Shown here piece after piece: positions 45,604 to 55,484 of a DNA stretch of 56,696 nucleotides. Origin of the DNA: an uncultured Pseudomonadota bacterium (lineage in GTDB: Bacteria > Myxococcota_A > Bradymonadia > Bradymonadales > GCA-2716585); contig CAKZKQ010000033.1 of the NCBI GenBank assembly GCA_937123825.1, positions 1 through 56,696 of the forward strand. The letters run 5' to 3'. The notes under the pieces were generated by a model that worked only from the letters and a program-made list of their open reading frames with translations, ran no database searches and was not told the DNA's origin. Both the position numbers and the translations under genes were made by a program. Each line of letters starts with the position of its first letter. Positions within the stretch are counted from its first letter, which is position 1.

Positions 45604-46578
45604 ATGAAGCCGCTGACTCTGACCGACTTTCAAGACCAGACCCAAGCCTACGACCAACTGGTCCTGCAAAGTCCGGACACCGACCACTTCTGCTCCAGTT
45701 CATACTGGGTGCTGCCCGCCGCCACGGCGCTGATGCCGGGGCGCGCCCCCTGGATCTGGACCGGGGAGAGCGGCACCGTGGCCATGATGCGCGGCCAACA
45801 CCCCGACGGTTGGAACTACATCGAACCCCTGGAGGCCATGTGGACCCTGTGCAACCCGCTCATTGGTCCCGACCCGGTCGCCATCGCCGATGACTTTGTG
45901 GAGCTGGCCCGGCGCTTCGAACTCGAATGGGACTTGATGCTCCTTGGCGGCATCGTGGCCGACTCGCCGCTTTTTCGCCGCCTGGTCCAACTCATGGCCC
46001 CGCGCTACCAACTGCGCCTGGGACGCGGCATGCAGCGCCACGTGGCCAACATCGGCGACGGGTTGGACGCCTTCATCGCCACGCGCCCCCGAAAGTTCAG
46101 ACAAAACCTGCGCCGAGCCTGGCGCAGCGCCCAGGACATGGGTCTGACCTTTGAACACGCCGACGACCCCGCGCAGGATCCGGCGGCCTTTTACCGGCGC
46201 GTCCAGGACATCGAAAACCGCAGTTGGAAGGGCATCGAAGAGGCCGGGATCAACGTCGGTCGCATGAAGGACTTCTACGACCACATGCTACACCGAATGC
46301 TGCCCGAGGGAGCGCTGCGCGCCAGCTTCATCCAGCACGAGGGCAAAGACGTGGCCTACATCTTTGGCGGCGTCCTGGGTGAGACCTTCAGGGGCTTGCA
46401 GTTCAGCTACGACGACTCCTATAAGAAGGCTTCGCTGGGAAATGTGGCCCAACGCATGATGATCGATCGGCTCTCGACCGAAGGCATCAAGCACTACGAC
46501 CTGGGCTCGGACATTGAGTATAAGCGCCGCTGGGGCAACGGCGGCCTTAAGACTGTGACGCTGGTGGTTTTTCGCTGA
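45604..46578 (+). CDS. BioF2/FemAB-like GNAT-type acyltransferase
   Basis: A 324-residue cytosolic protein resembling the BioF2-like acetyltransferase domain (PF13480). The central K-F-R-Q-N-L-R-R-A-W-R-S-A (about residues 160-172) is the usual S/K-R-N-x-x-R-x-x-R helix, followed by F-Y-R-R-V-Q-D-I-E-N-R-S-W-K-G. The C-terminal half has A-Y-I-F-G-G-V and F-S-Y-D-D-S-Y-K-K-A-S-L-G, and ends with H-Y-D-L-G-S-D-I-E-Y-K. Such enzymes acylate peptidoglycan, polysaccharide or small metabolites. The stop TGA overlaps the next ATG (TGATG at 46576-46580), so translation of the operon is coupled. Confidence 0.8.
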   Translation: MKPLTLTDFQDQTQAYDQLVLQSPDTDHFCSSSYWVLPAATALMPGRAPWIWTGESGTVAMMRGQHPDGWNYIEPLEAMWTLCNPLIGPDPVAIADDFVELARRFELEWDLMLLGGIVADSPLFRRLVQLMAPRYQLRLGRGMQRHVANIGDGLDAFIATRPRKFRQNLRRAWRSAQDMGLTFEHADDPAQDPAAFYRRVQDIENRSWKGIEEAGINVGRMKDFYDHMLHRMLPEGALRASFIQHEGKDVAYIFGGVLGETFRGLQFSYDDSYKKASLGNVAQRMMIDRLSTEGIKHYDLGSDIEYKRRWGNGGLKTVTLVVFR

Positions 46579-49500
46579 TGGGGCTTCAACAACGCGCGGC
46601 CAGGACCAAGTTCAACAACAACCACACGCCGCGGGCTTGCGGGCCAGCGCTCCTGGCCGCTCTGTGCGCGCTGGCGGCCGCGTGCAGCAGCGATGCCCAT
46701 CGGGAAGTCGGCGACGCCACGCCGCCGCCTCCCACCAAGACCAAATCGGCCGATCCCCCCTCAAAATCTGACAAGAGCGCCGCCAAACCCGCCGCGCCAG
46801 CCTGCAAACCCGTCTGTGAGGGCGACACGCAGGTCCGACAATGCGGCGCCGATGGCCAACTGACAGCGGCGAGCGCGTGCGCGGACGGCCAACAATGCCT
46901 TGGCGGCACCTGTCTGGCGCTGAGCATCCCCGCCAAGCGGCTGCGGCCGCTGACCGAGGCCGCCTGGCTCAACGCCTGGGCTGTGTCGTCAGACTTTGAA
47001 GACAAGGCGCGCCTGAGCCCGGTCGCGTCGTCCGCCGACCCATTGAAAGAGCACGCCTCGCTGGGCTGGACGGCCGCGTGCAGCACCGAACCCTTTGTCA
47101 AAGCCCTCTCGGCCCGCAACAAACAGGACAAAGAGATCACGCAGTGGGTGGCGCTGACCGCCACCGTCTTTTCGGAGCGCGAGCGCGACGCCTATCTGAA
47201 GTACGGCACCATGGGCGACGCCACCATCTGGCTCAACGGCAAGCAGGTGGGCCAGTCATGGAGCGCGGCCCGCGCCAGACCCTTCGACGACGAGAAGATC
47301 GCCAGCGTCCAACTCCAGCAAGGCCCCAACACCATCACGGTCCTGCTTGGTCGCACCAGCCGCTGGCACGTCGGGCTCAAAGTCAGGCTGCGCGACGCCG
47401 ACAACAGCCCCATCGCCGGGTTGCGCTGGGTGACCCCCGAAGAACCCGCCCTATCCTGCACCCCAGAGGCGCTGGTGGACTTGCGGCGCAAAACCCTGGT
47501 CCCCACCACCAACGGCGTCGAAGCCACCTGGGAGGCCGTGGCACACGGGGTCCTGCCCGCCGCCAGCGAGATCACCTGGAGTGCCCAGACACTCAGCGGC
47601 AAGCCGCCGCGCAAAACGCGCCCCTCTGAGCCCAAAGGCAAGGAGATCGCCCAGGGCAAGATCCCCGTTGAGGCGCTGGCCAGCGGCCCCGCACAGATCC
47701 GCGTCGCCACCGACCCCAAACCCGGTGACTGGCGCCTCTTTGTCGCCCTGGGTGACCAACGCAGGGACGCGCGCCATCTCAACCACCGCCCCGACACCAA
47801 CCCGCAAGCCCTGGAACTCAAAGAAGGCCTGGAGGCCCTGATGGCCAAGCTCCCGGACGCCATCCCCTCCGGCAGCCGCGAGAGCTACCAATGGCTCGTC
47901 GAGCACCTCCAAACCGCCGTCATCACACCCAACGCCGACGATCGGATCATCAAAAGCCGCCTGGAGATCGCACAAAACGTCTCGGCCGCCTTTGACCAGG
48001 GCAAAGACCCCTACCCCGAGATGATCGGGACCGTCCCCAGGGCCTACCGCTCCCGGGTCGATGGCCGCCTCCACCCCTCCGAGATCTTCATCCCGCGCTC
48101 CTACCAGCGGCTCGCCCCAGACCCCATCGCCCTGGTCCTGGCAGCCCACGGGCTCAACGGCAACCCACGCCGCGCGCTGATGACCACGCTGGACAAGCAG
48201 TGGCGCGATCGCCGCGCCATCATCGCCGCCCCCTGGGGTTACAAACACTCGGGACAAAGGCTGTTGGGCGAGCTGGACACGATGCGGGTGCTTGAAGAGA
48301 TGCAGGCCGCCTACCGGATCCATCCCCAGCGCATCAGCATCACAGGGGCCTCGCTGGGAGGCACGGTGGCCTTTGTGGTCCCGCTGCACTACCCCGGGCG
48401 CTTTGCCGCCACCGCCCCGCTCTGCGGCTACCCCAACCTGGAGACCTACAACCAGATTGAGGGCGTCAAGTCGCGCCAGCCCTGGGAAGAGACCCTGATC
48501 CTCAAGCGCGCCGTGCGCCACTACGCAGAAAACGCCCTCCACCTGCGCTTTCGCATCGTCCACGGCGGCAAGGACTCGCCCGAGCGCTCCTCGGTGGTCA
48601 GCAAACGCCTGCGGCGGCTGGGTTACTGGCACATCTTCGACATCCAGGATGACATGGGCCACAACGTCTGGGACTACGCCTACGAAGACGGCGACATGGT
48701 CTCGTGGCTCAAGAATCGCCGCATCCCGCAAAAGCCCAAGCGCGACCGGCTCAAGATGGCCGAATACCGCTACGACTCCAGCCACTGGATGAAGCTGTGG
48801 CGGATGGAAGACCCGCTGCGCTACGCCGAGCTGCGCGGCGAATGGGACAAAGAAGGCACCACGCTAACCCTCAAGACCGACAACACCAGGGTCTTTGAGG
48901 TCGACCTGTCCAAAACCCCGCGCGCCGCCGAGACCGACGCCAAGGTCATCATCGACGACCAGACCTCGCTCCAAATCCCAGCCAGCGCCTCCAGCGTGAT
49001 CTTTGAGCGCGGGCCAGACAAGACCTGGGCGATGGCCTCCAAGCCGCCGTCGGTCATCGGCCAAAAGCGCAAAGGCGTCAGCGGCCCGCTGGACGACATC
49101 CAGATCCACCCCCAAATCGTCGTCTACGGCACCCAAGACCCCTCCCAGACCGAGACCAACCGCCTGGTCGCCCAGCACTTCGCTCGCCAGGACCTGCGCA
49201 CCGACGTCCGCCTGCCCGTCATCGCCGACACCGACGCCACCGACGAGGCCCTCAAGGGGCTCAGCGTCGTGCTCATCGGCAACCCCAGCAGCAACGCCGT
49301 CACGGCCCGCTTCATCGACAAGCTGCCGGTGTCTTTTGAAGACGGCGCGCTGGTCTTTGGCGGCCAGCGCCACGAGGGCGACGACGTGGGCATCTCGATG
49401 ATCTATCCCCACCCGACCGACGCCGGACAATACATCGCGCTGCACGCAGGGGTGGGCTTTGAAGGCACGCTGGCAAGCCGCCACCTGCCGGAACTCGTCC

Positions 49501-49622
49501 CAGACTTCGTGATCCACAACCGCGCCATGACCGACCAGCGCTGGGGCATGTTGATGGACCGCCGCAAACCCCTTGATGGCGGCTTCTTTACCCAGGACTG
49601 GCAGCCCCCGGAGTCGCCATGA
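46578..49622 (+). CDS. Alpha/beta-hydrolase lipoprotein (prolyl-oligopeptidase/esterase-like)
   Basis: A 1014-residue lipoprotein. The signal peptide ends in L-A-A-A-C36, then a Pro/Lys/Ser linker and a small Cys cluster (C-K-P-V-C-E to C-L-G-G-T-C, about 77-112). A beta-rich region follows (about 120-450), possibly carbohydrate-binding-like. An alpha/beta-hydrolase core follows (about 490-730) with nucleophile S592 in G-A-S-L-G-G and predicted acid D666 (H-G-G-K-D) and base H695 (D-D-M-G-H-N). The C-terminal about 280 residues are of mixed fold. Peptidase or polyester/carbohydrate esterase activity is possible; substrate unknown. Start overlaps the acetyltransferase stop, and the end overlaps the next start by 4 bp (ATGA). 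Confidence 0.82.
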   Translation: MGLQQRAARTKFNNNHTPRACGPALLAALCALAAACSSDAHREVGDATPPPPTKTKSADPPSKSDKSAAKPAAPACKPVCEGDTQVRQCGADGQLTAASACADGQQCLGGTCLALSIPAKRLRPLTEAAWLNAWAVSSDFEDKARLSPVASSADPLKEHASLGWTAACSTEPFVKALSARNKQDKEITQWVALTATVFSERERDAYLKYGTMGDATIWLNGKQVGQSWSAARARPFDDEKIASVQLQQGPNTITVLLGRTSRWHVGLKVRLRDADNSPIAGLRWVTPEEPALSCTPEALVDLRRKTLVPTTNGVEATWEAVAHGVLPAASEITWSAQTLSGKPPRKTRPSEPKGKEIAQGKIPVEALASGPAQIRVATDPKPGDWRLFVALGDQRRDARHLNHRPDTNPQALELKEGLEALMAKLPDAIPSGSRESYQWLVEHLQTAVITPNADDRIIKSRLEIAQNVSAAFDQGKDPYPEMIGTVPRAYRSRVDGRLHPSEIFIPRSYQRLAPDPIALVLAAHGLNGNPRRALMTTLDKQWRDRRAIIAAPWGYKHSGQRLLGELDTMRVLEEMQAAYRIHPQRISITGASLGGTVAFVVPLHYPGRFAATAPLCGYPNLETYNQIEGVKSRQPWEETLILKRAVRHYAENALHLRFRIVHGGKDSPERSSVVSKRLRRLGYWHIFDIQDDMGHNVWDYAYEDGDMVSWLKNRRIPQKPKRDRLKMAEYRYDSSHWMKLWRMEDPLRYAELRGEWDKEGTTLTLKTDNTRVFEVDLSKTPRAAETDAKVIIDDQTSLQIPASASSVIFERGPDKTWAMASKPPSVIGQKRKGVSGPLDDIQIHPQIVVYGTQDPSQTETNRLVAQHFARQDLRTDVRLPVIADTDATDEALKGLSVVLIGNPSSNAVTARFIDKLPVSFEDGALVFGGQRHEGDDVGISMIYPHPTDAGQYIALHAGVGFEGTLASRHLPELVPDFVIHNRAMTDQRWGMLMDRRKPLDGGFFTQDWQPPESP

Positions 49623-50761
49623 CCGACGCCGTCTATTGGACCTTCCCCGATAGGGTCTTTTCTTACGAATGCCGGGGCTGCGGCGCCTGCTGCAAGGGCC
49701 TGGGCATCGGCATGGACGCGGCCAACGGTGAGGTGACGCGGACAATGGGACTCTACCCGGAGTTGGCCGCGTTTGCGCGGCCTCGCGGGGAGGCCTGGAC
49801 GGCCATCAACCCGCGCGGCTCGTGTTGGTTCATGCGCGACGACGGCCTGTGCCGGGTCGAGGTCGACCATGGCCGCGAGGCCAAACCGGCGGTGTGCAGG
49901 CTCTTTCCCTTCAACCGGGTCTTCAAGCTGGGCAAGTACACGGTCGTGGACTTCAACAGCGTGGTCTGCCCGCTGGAAGCTCACGAAGACGGGGTGGAAG
50001 ACGTGGGGCTCAGCGGCCGGGTCACACACAGCGACATCGCCGCCGAACTCAAAGGCATCAAGGATCAGGCGCTGGTGGCCACCGCCCTGCCCTTTGACGG
50101 CGACGAGACTCAGCAAACGCGCTACATCGAGCAGGAGCGCCGCGTGGCCAGCGCGTGCTTCAAACCCGGCGCCACGCTCACGGACGCCTTGGAAGCCCAA
50201 ATGGGGGGCGCTGAGGCAGCTTTGGGCGTCATCAACGCTGTCCAGGAGGCCTGGGAGGCCGTTTTGGGCAGGCCCTACCCGACGCCTTCGGCCAAAATGG
50301 CCGCGGCGGCGCTCTGGTTGACCCCTTCGATGCGCTTCAATGAGCGCTTTGGACCCAGGCGCTACACCTCGACCGTGGCCCTGGAGCGGGCGCTGGGCAG
50401 GATGTGGTGGGTCTGGCTGGGCTTTCTGGCCGATGGAGAGGCCCTGGCGGGCCGCGCGTTGACCATGCAGGAGGCCACGGGGCTGTGGAGCGCCCAGGCA
50501 TCGCTGGCGTATGTGCTGGGGTGCTGGGACATGGCCCCGACGTTGGGCGACGGGCCGTTGGAGATCGGCGCCAACGGCGAACGCAAAGACCGGGTGATGG
50601 CCATCGCCAAGGCCAGCCACGCCAACCGCCGCACGCTCAAGCCGCTGGGCAAGCTGGCGCAGGGCGCGCTGGCCGGTCAGCCCGCTTTTGAGCGGATCGC
50701 CACGCTGCGCGCCATGGAACCGATGGTGCCCAACCTGCGCTTTCGCAAAGCGCGCGGCTGA
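49619..50761 (+). CDS. YkgJ-type CxxCxxCC cysteine-cluster protein
   Basis: A 380-residue cytosolic protein. The N-terminal 110 residues carry the metal-binding cluster C18-R-G-C21-G-A-C24-C25. Later cysteines include C-W-F, C-R-V, A-V-C-R-L-F-P and V-V-C-P-L. These are the signature of the zinc/iron-chelating YkgJ family (PF03692). The C-terminal about 270 residues are mostly helical and unassigned. Some family members modify or mature flagellin and other proteins; the target here is unknown. The start overlaps the hydrolase stop by 4 bp, so it is the third member of a tightly coupled operon. It converges with the helical-repeat gene at 50796, with a gap of only 34 bp. Confidence 0.87.
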   Translation: MTDAVYWTFPDRVFSYECRGCGACCKGLGIGMDAANGEVTRTMGLYPELAAFARPRGEAWTAINPRGSCWFMRDDGLCRVEVDHGREAKPAVCRLFPFNRVFKLGKYTVVDFNSVVCPLEAHEDGVEDVGLSGRVTHSDIAAELKGIKDQALVATALPFDGDETQQTRYIEQERRVASACFKPGATLTDALEAQMGGAEAALGVINAVQEAWEAVLGRPYPTPSAKMAAAALWLTPSMRFNERFGPRRYTSTVALERALGRMWWVWLGFLADGEALAGRALTMQEATGLWSAQASLAYVLGCWDMAPTLGDGPLEIGANGERKDRVMAIAKASHANRRTLKPLGKLAQGALAGQPAFERIATLRAMEPMVPNLRFRKARG

Positions 50762-50795
50762 GACAGTTCAGTCGCCCTCTACCAAACCACAGGCA

Positions 50796-52412
50796 CTACG
50801 ACGACCAGATCGGCAGGAGCCAGCCGACGGCCTCTTCGGTGCCGCCCAGGTGCAGATCGTGGCGCGCCAAGGCCAGACGCAGCAGGCGCAAGGCCTGGGG
50901 ATCCTCACCGTCGGCGCTCTGAGCCCTTCGGGCGGCCTTGCGGGCCAACTCAAACTCTTCGAGCCCCACCAACGCCACGCCAATGGTCGCAAAGCCCACC
51001 GATGGGGCCGGGGCGAGCTGGATGAAGGACGATATGCCCCGACGCATCTCGACCTGAAGGGCGGCCCATTCGCGCCAGTGTTTGAGCAAAACCGGCACAA
51101 AGAGCGCAAAGGCGGCCTGGGTGTGGGGCACTTGATGGATGGGGCGAGCAAAGGCCGACAGGAGCCGCCTGGCAGCGTCGCGATCGGGGTGGATGCGCAG
51201 CCGCAGACTCTCCAGCGCCATGGCCAACGGCAGATTCAAGTCCAATGGGGGCAGGACCTGCTCCTGAAGGCCGTGTTCGTGCAGGACTTCTTGAAGTGAA
51301 GGGCTGGTATCCTGGGTGAGCGCCAGCGCCACGCTGTAGAATCTGGCGCCCGCCGAGTCCTTGCCCTGCCCTTTTGAACCCCGCTCGGCCTCCAGCAGCC
51401 GCTCAAGGTGGGCCCGGTCGGCCAGACTGTGCCGCCCTCGCTCTCCGTGCAGGACATGAAGCAGGTCGAGGTAGGCCAGCATGCGACGGGCGCGGGGGCT
51501 GTCGTGGGTCCGGATGATGGCTCGGATGCGGTCTTGCTCGGTGGAGTAGAAGCTCCAGTCGAGGCCTTCAAGATAGGTCTCAAGCGCGCGCATCACGGCG
51601 GGGCCAAGCGCTGGATCCTGGGTCAGCAGGTCGTCCAGGGCGTCGAGCGCGCGCACGCGAATCATGGCGCGCGGGGAGCGCAGCCAGACTGCGGCGACGG
51701 TCAACCGGTGGGGCCGCTCCAGGCGGCGAAGCTCGCCTTTTTCAAAGATGCTCAGCAACTCCAGGGCTTCATCCAGCGCGCCGGGATCGTCGCGCACCAG
51801 CTCGAAGGCCAGCAGCCGCGCCTGCCGCAGCCGCAAGATGGGCTCCCAGCGTTTGCGCGCACCGGCCTCACTGGCGGCCCCCAAAGCGCGCTGGTAGGCG
51901 GCGCGGGCATCCCCAGCAAGGCGACGGCGCGCGGGCAAGGCGCGCTCCTGGGCCAGTTGAAGCTCCAGGGCGCGGCCTCGGGCGTAGTAGGGCCTTGGGT
52001 CGGCGTGAAACCAATCGCACAGGACCCAGGTCAGGTGGGCGGTCACCTCAAGGTGATCGTGGCCCTGATCCAGCAAACCCAGGACCATGGGCCGAAAGTC
52101 TTCGTAGCGGCGCCAGTCGTGCGGGAGTTCGTGCTGCTGACAGGGCAGAACGCTGGCCAGCACTTCGGCCAGGACATTGGGATCGGGTCCAGGGCCGGGG
52201 GTGCGAAGCAAGCGGGCAAAGGCGCGCATGGCACCAAACCAGCCTCGGCGCTGGAGACCGGGGGCGACGGACCGGCGCTTGAGATCGCGGGCCTGGACCA
52301 GAAAGCCGCGCATGGCCTCTGCGCTCTGGCCGCGCTCAAGGTTGATCTCGGCCAGGGCCAGCGCGCCTTCGGCCCGCGTGATCAGCAGCTTTTCTTTGAG
52401 GTTGGAGAACAT
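50796..52412 (-). CDS. Helical-repeat protein of unknown function, distal gene of the Hsp70 operon
   Basis: A 538-residue cytosolic protein, without signal peptide or TM segment. Almost entirely alpha-helical, with Leu/Ala/Arg-rich amphipathic repeats resembling degenerate TPR or HEAT units (for example A-L-A-L-A-E-I-N-L-E-R-G-Q-S-A-E-A at the N-terminus and F-E-L-A-R-K-A-A-R-R-A-Q near the C-terminus). No known catalytic motif was recognised. The ATG at 52412 is 5 bp after the Hsp70 stop, so co-translation is likely. It could be a substrate adaptor or regulator for the chaperone. The assignment is by context only. Confidence 0.72.
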   Translation of the reverse strand: MFSNLKEKLLITRAEGALALAEINLERGQSAEAMRGFLVQARDLKRRSVAPGLQRRGWFGAMRAFARLLRTPGPGPDPNVLAEVLASVLPCQQHELPHDWRRYEDFRPMVLGLLDQGHDHLEVTAHLTWVLCDWFHADPRPYYARGRALELQLAQERALPARRRLAGDARAAYQRALGAASEAGARKRWEPILRLRQARLLAFELVRDDPGALDEALELLSIFEKGELRRLERPHRLTVAAVWLRSPRAMIRVRALDALDDLLTQDPALGPAVMRALETYLEGLDWSFYSTEQDRIRAIIRTHDSPRARRMLAYLDLLHVLHGERGRHSLADRAHLERLLEAERGSKGQGKDSAGARFYSVALALTQDTSPSLQEVLHEHGLQEQVLPPLDLNLPLAMALESLRLRIHPDRDAARRLLSAFARPIHQVPHTQAAFALFVPVLLKHWREWAALQVEMRRGISSFIQLAPAPSVGFATIGVALVGLEEFELARKAARRAQSADGEDPQALRLLRLALARHDLHLGGTEEAVGWLLPIWSS

Positions 52413-52417
52413 GGCCC

Positions 52418-55003
52418 TCAGCCGCTGACCAGACCCAGCGACGGCAGACGCTCAAGGCGCTTGTCCAGCCGCCGCAGAGCGCCGTGGATCTTTTCAAGCT
52501 GCGCGCGGACCTCGCCGCCCGAACCCGGATCGGCGCCCATGCCCTCCAGGGGTTCGATGACCTCGGAGTTGAGCGCATCAAGGATGGAGAGCTGCTCGCG
52601 CTGCTGAACCTTGCGGGTCTCTTCGTTGTCGGACAGGACCAGCATGGCCAGGTTTTCTTTAAGCTCGTCGACGTGATGGCGAGCGGCCAGAAGGCTGCGC
52701 ACCAGGTAATCGGCCGAGTTGGGGTTGGTGTAGCGGCTGTCGTCCTGCGCCAGGGACTCCCAGATGGCCTGGATCTGAGAGTAGCAACGGCTCCAGGTGG
52801 CCTGATCGCCCCGGTGGTAGGCCTCGGTGGCGCTGGTCTCGACGGTGGCCAGGCGCCCGGCCCAGTCGTCGGCGCTCAGGCCCAGCAGGCGCTCTTCCAC
52901 ATCGCGGAAGACCCGGCGGCGGACCAGGTTGAGGATGCGCTCAAAGCGATCGTAGGACGGCGTCAGGCGACGGTCCTCCGAGCGGTAATCTTCAAGCATG
53001 TCCGCAAGCCGCCCAGCCAGGACCTGCAACTTGTCGGGGTCGGTGCGGGCGGCTTCCCGGATGCCCGCCTTGAGATACTGGGCCTTGTCGCGGAAGTAGG
53101 ACGCGTCGTTGCCCCAGAGCGCCGACCCCACGCGGTCGGCCTCTTCAAGCAAACCCTCGATTTGCTTCAGGTTGCGCTCGTCGGCGGGCGGCGGCGGCTC
53201 GATCTGAGCCCAGAAAGCCTGATCGGCCACCCCACCCTCGGCGGTCATGACCATCTTGTCGTCCACATTGAGCTTCAGATCCACGGGGGTCTGCAGCGGC
53301 AGATCGGCGGGGACCTCAAGGTGGATGGTGCGGATGGGTAGGCGGTTTTGCATCAAGCGCAGGATGACCGCGCCGCTCTGGTCGGCGGTGTAGAAGCGAA
53401 AGCGCGCCTCGGTGGGCAGGCTAGTGCCGGTCTCAAGCAGGATCTGCCGGTCGGGACGCCCCAGACGGACCACCTCAAGGTAGATGTCCTTGGCCAGCAC
53501 GGTGGGGTTGCTCAGCGCGCTGCCAGTGGAGCGGGCGTCGCCGCCCCGGTAAAAGGCGATGGGCAGCGAAAGCAGGCTTTGACCACTGCCGCTGCGCAGC
53601 GCCAAATTAAAGGGGTAGGTGCCGGGGTCGGGCAGCTCGATGTCGGCAATCTTGAAGCGCCCTTCTTTGACCGGGACCAACTCGTAGGAGTCGGGGTTGG
53701 CGGCGTCGGTGACGTCGATCAACTCCACCTCCGCAACGCCCGCAGCGCCGCTGCCGATGACCTGACCGCTCAGGCGCGTGGTCTCGCCGCGGGTGGTCAG
53801 CGAACTGGTGATGTTGACGCCGATGTCCTGGCTGTGATCGCCGATGGACAGGCCGCCGAGGTTGGCGGCGTGGATGGCGGCCCCCAAAGACACGCAGGTG
53901 TCAGGCTCGTCGACGCTGAGCGCCTGGGCCTTGGAAAGCCCCTGGCCGATGAAGGCCTCAGAGACGGCCCGCTGGACCATGGGGACGCGCGTGGAGCCGC
54001 CGACCATCAAGATGTGGTCGATGTCGGCCAGGGTGACGCCAGCGGTGTCTTCGGCGATTTTCAGCGCCTGACGGCAGCAGGAGATGCTCTGGTCGACGTA
54101 GGAGCGCATGAGCCCTTCCCACTCACCGCGCGAGATCTCCATCTCCAGCGTGACGGGGTTGCCGCTTTGGTCATCAAAGATGCCCCGGCGGCCGATGTAC
54201 TGGAACTCGCTGGTGGAGAGCGCCTCTTTGACTTCCTGAGCGATGCGGGTCAGCACAAGAAAGCGTGTGGCGTCGTCCTCGTTGTTCTGAATGTCGAGGT
54301 CGAGCGCGTAGCCTTCTTTGACCAGATGCTGGCGCAGATGCTCGGCAAAGCGACGGTCAAAGTCGTCGCCGCCCAGGAAGTTGTCGCCGTGGATGGACAG
54401 GACCTGGTATTCGCCCATGAGGCAGCGGATCACAGAGACATCAAAGGTGCCGCCGCCCAGGTCGTAGACCAGGAAGCAGGCATCCCCAACGCCGTGTTTC
54501 CAGGCGTAGTACATGGCCGCAGCGGTCGGCTCCTGCAAGAGGCCCAGGACTTCCAGCCCGGCGAGCTCTCCGGCACGGCGAGTGGCGTCAATCTGGGGGG
54601 CATCAAAGTAAGCGGGGACGGTGATGACGGCGCGCTCGACTTCGAGTTGGTAGCCTTCGAGTTTTTCTCCGGCGTAGCCCTGCATGGAGGCGGTGACCTC
54701 GGACAAGATTCGGGCGGAGATGGTCTCGGGGTCGAGTTGGTGGGGGCCGACGGCCACCGTGGTCTGTCGGCCCATCTTGCGCTTGATGGATTGGACCGGT
54801 TCGGGGTCCATGCCTCGGCGGTTCCAGGCGGGGAAGCCGACGATGAAGTCTTCCTTGCCGGGGTCCCAGCCGACGACCGAGGGAACGATCTTGCGGCGGA
54901 AGCGATCGGTGTAGATGAGCAGATCCCGACCACCGGGTTCCAGCATGGCGATGGCGGAGTTGGTGGTGCCAAGGTCGATGCCGACAGGTCTGTCCAGATA
55001 CAT
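52418..55003 (-). CDS. Hsp70 family chaperone with long C-terminal extension
   Basis: An 861-residue cytosolic protein. The N-terminal about 375 residues are an Hsp70 ATPase: [32 protein letters not shown] and [10 protein letters not shown] beta-rich region follows (about 385-620) that is longer and more diverged than the DnaK substrate-binding domain. Then come about 230 helical residues. There is no DnaK-type acidic/EEVD end. The longer DnaK-like protein implies a specialised client or a fused adaptor. I prefer the ATG at 55003 because AGGA lies 6 nt upstream; an ATG at 55015 lacks a site. It follows the small J-like gene by 39 bp and overlaps functionally with lon upstream. Confidence 0.9.
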   Translation of the reverse strand: MYLDRPVGIDLGTTNSAIAMLEPGGRDLLIYTDRFRRKIVPSVVGWDPGKEDFIVGFPAWNRRGMDPEPVQSIKRKMGRQTTVAVGPHQLDPETISARILSEVTASMQGYAGEKLEGYQLEVERAVITVPAYFDAPQIDATRRAGELAGLEVLGLLQEPTAAAMYYAWKHGVGDACFLVYDLGGGTFDVSVIRCLMGEYQVLSIHGDNFLGGDDFDRRFAEHLRQHLVKEGYALDLDIQNNEDDATRFLVLTRIAQEVKEALSTSEFQYIGRRGIFDDQSGNPVTLEMEISRGEWEGLMRSYVDQSISCCRQALKIAEDTAGVTLADIDHILMVGGSTRVPMVQRAVSEAFIGQGLSKAQALSVDEPDTCVSLGAAIHAANLGGLSIGDHSQDIGVNITSSLTTRGETTRLSGQVIGSGAAGVAEVELIDVTDAANPDSYELVPVKEGRFKIADIELPDPGTYPFNLALRSGSGQSLLSLPIAFYRGGDARSTGSALSNPTVLAKDIYLEVVRLGRPDRQILLETGTSLPTEARFRFYTADQSGAVILRLMQNRLPIRTIHLEVPADLPLQTPVDLKLNVDDKMVMTAEGGVADQAFWAQIEPPPPADERNLKQIEGLLEEADRVGSALWGNDASYFRDKAQYLKAGIREAARTDPDKLQVLAGRLADMLEDYRSEDRRLTPSYDRFERILNLVRRRVFRDVEERLLGLSADDWAGRLATVETSATEAYHRGDQATWSRCYSQIQAIWESLAQDDSRYTNPNSADYLVRSLLAARHHVDELKENLAMLVLSDNEETRKVQQREQLSILDALNSEVIEPLEGMGADPGSGGEVRAQLEKIHGALRRLDKRLERLPSLGLVSG

Positions 55004-55042
55004 GGGGGTCCTCATGCTGTATGTGGGCGCGGGCCGTGTCTT

Positions 55043-55471
55043 TTAGAGCTTCAGGAAGACGTCGTCTTGTGGCGCGACGTCGGGCCAATCGGAAGGTCGC
55101 TCGGCGCCGTCGGCGCTTTGTTCGGCGCGAAGCGGCGGCAGCAAGACCAGGTCAGCCAACTCGGGAGCGGCGGCCGGGTCAAGGGCATCGGCGAGCTTGA
55201 TGCGCCGGGGCGTGAGCCGAAGCCGGGTCAGCGCGTCGCGGTCAAGCGTGTCGATCAGGTTGCGGCTGGGATTTGTGTGGGCAAAGAAGGCGGCCTTGAG
55301 GCGATCATCGGGATGGAGGGTGAGCTTGCGCCACTGCCCTTGAAGGGCGCGGCGCTGGGCGTCGGGTGCATCCTCGGCCAGTTCGCGCATGACGGCGGTG
55401 ATCTCCTCGGGAGAGGAGCGCGGGTCAAGGCGCAGGTCCGCAAAAGGGTTGCGGGTGGGATCGCCGGACAT
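55043..55471 (-). CDS. Small protein resembling a degenerate J-domain
   Basis: A 142-residue cytosolic protein. The N-terminal N-P-F-A-D-L-R-L-D-P-R-S-S-P-E-E-I and following helix resemble the start of a J-domain (N-P-F/Y-x-x-L-x-L-x-P-x-A-S-x-E-E-I). An H-P-D tripeptide does occur, in L-T-L-H-P-D-D-R-L-K-A-A-F, about 50 residues in. That is some 20 residues later than in a canonical J-domain, so an insertion or a different fold is likely. The rest is Leu/Asp/Pro-rich and ends V-F-L-K-L. GGAGG lies 5 nt before the ATG at 55471. It sits between lon and the Hsp70 gene with gaps of 13 and 39 bp, consistent with a dedicated co-chaperone (inference). Confidence 0.62.
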   Translation of the reverse strand: MSGDPTRNPFADLRLDPRSSPEEITAVMRELAEDAPDAQRRALQGQWRKLTLHPDDRLKAAFFAHTNPSRNLIDTLDRDALTRLRLTPRRIKLADALDPAAAPELADLVLLPPLRAEQSADGAERPSDWPDVAPQDDVFLKL

Positions 55472-55484
55472 GGCGGCCTCCGGA

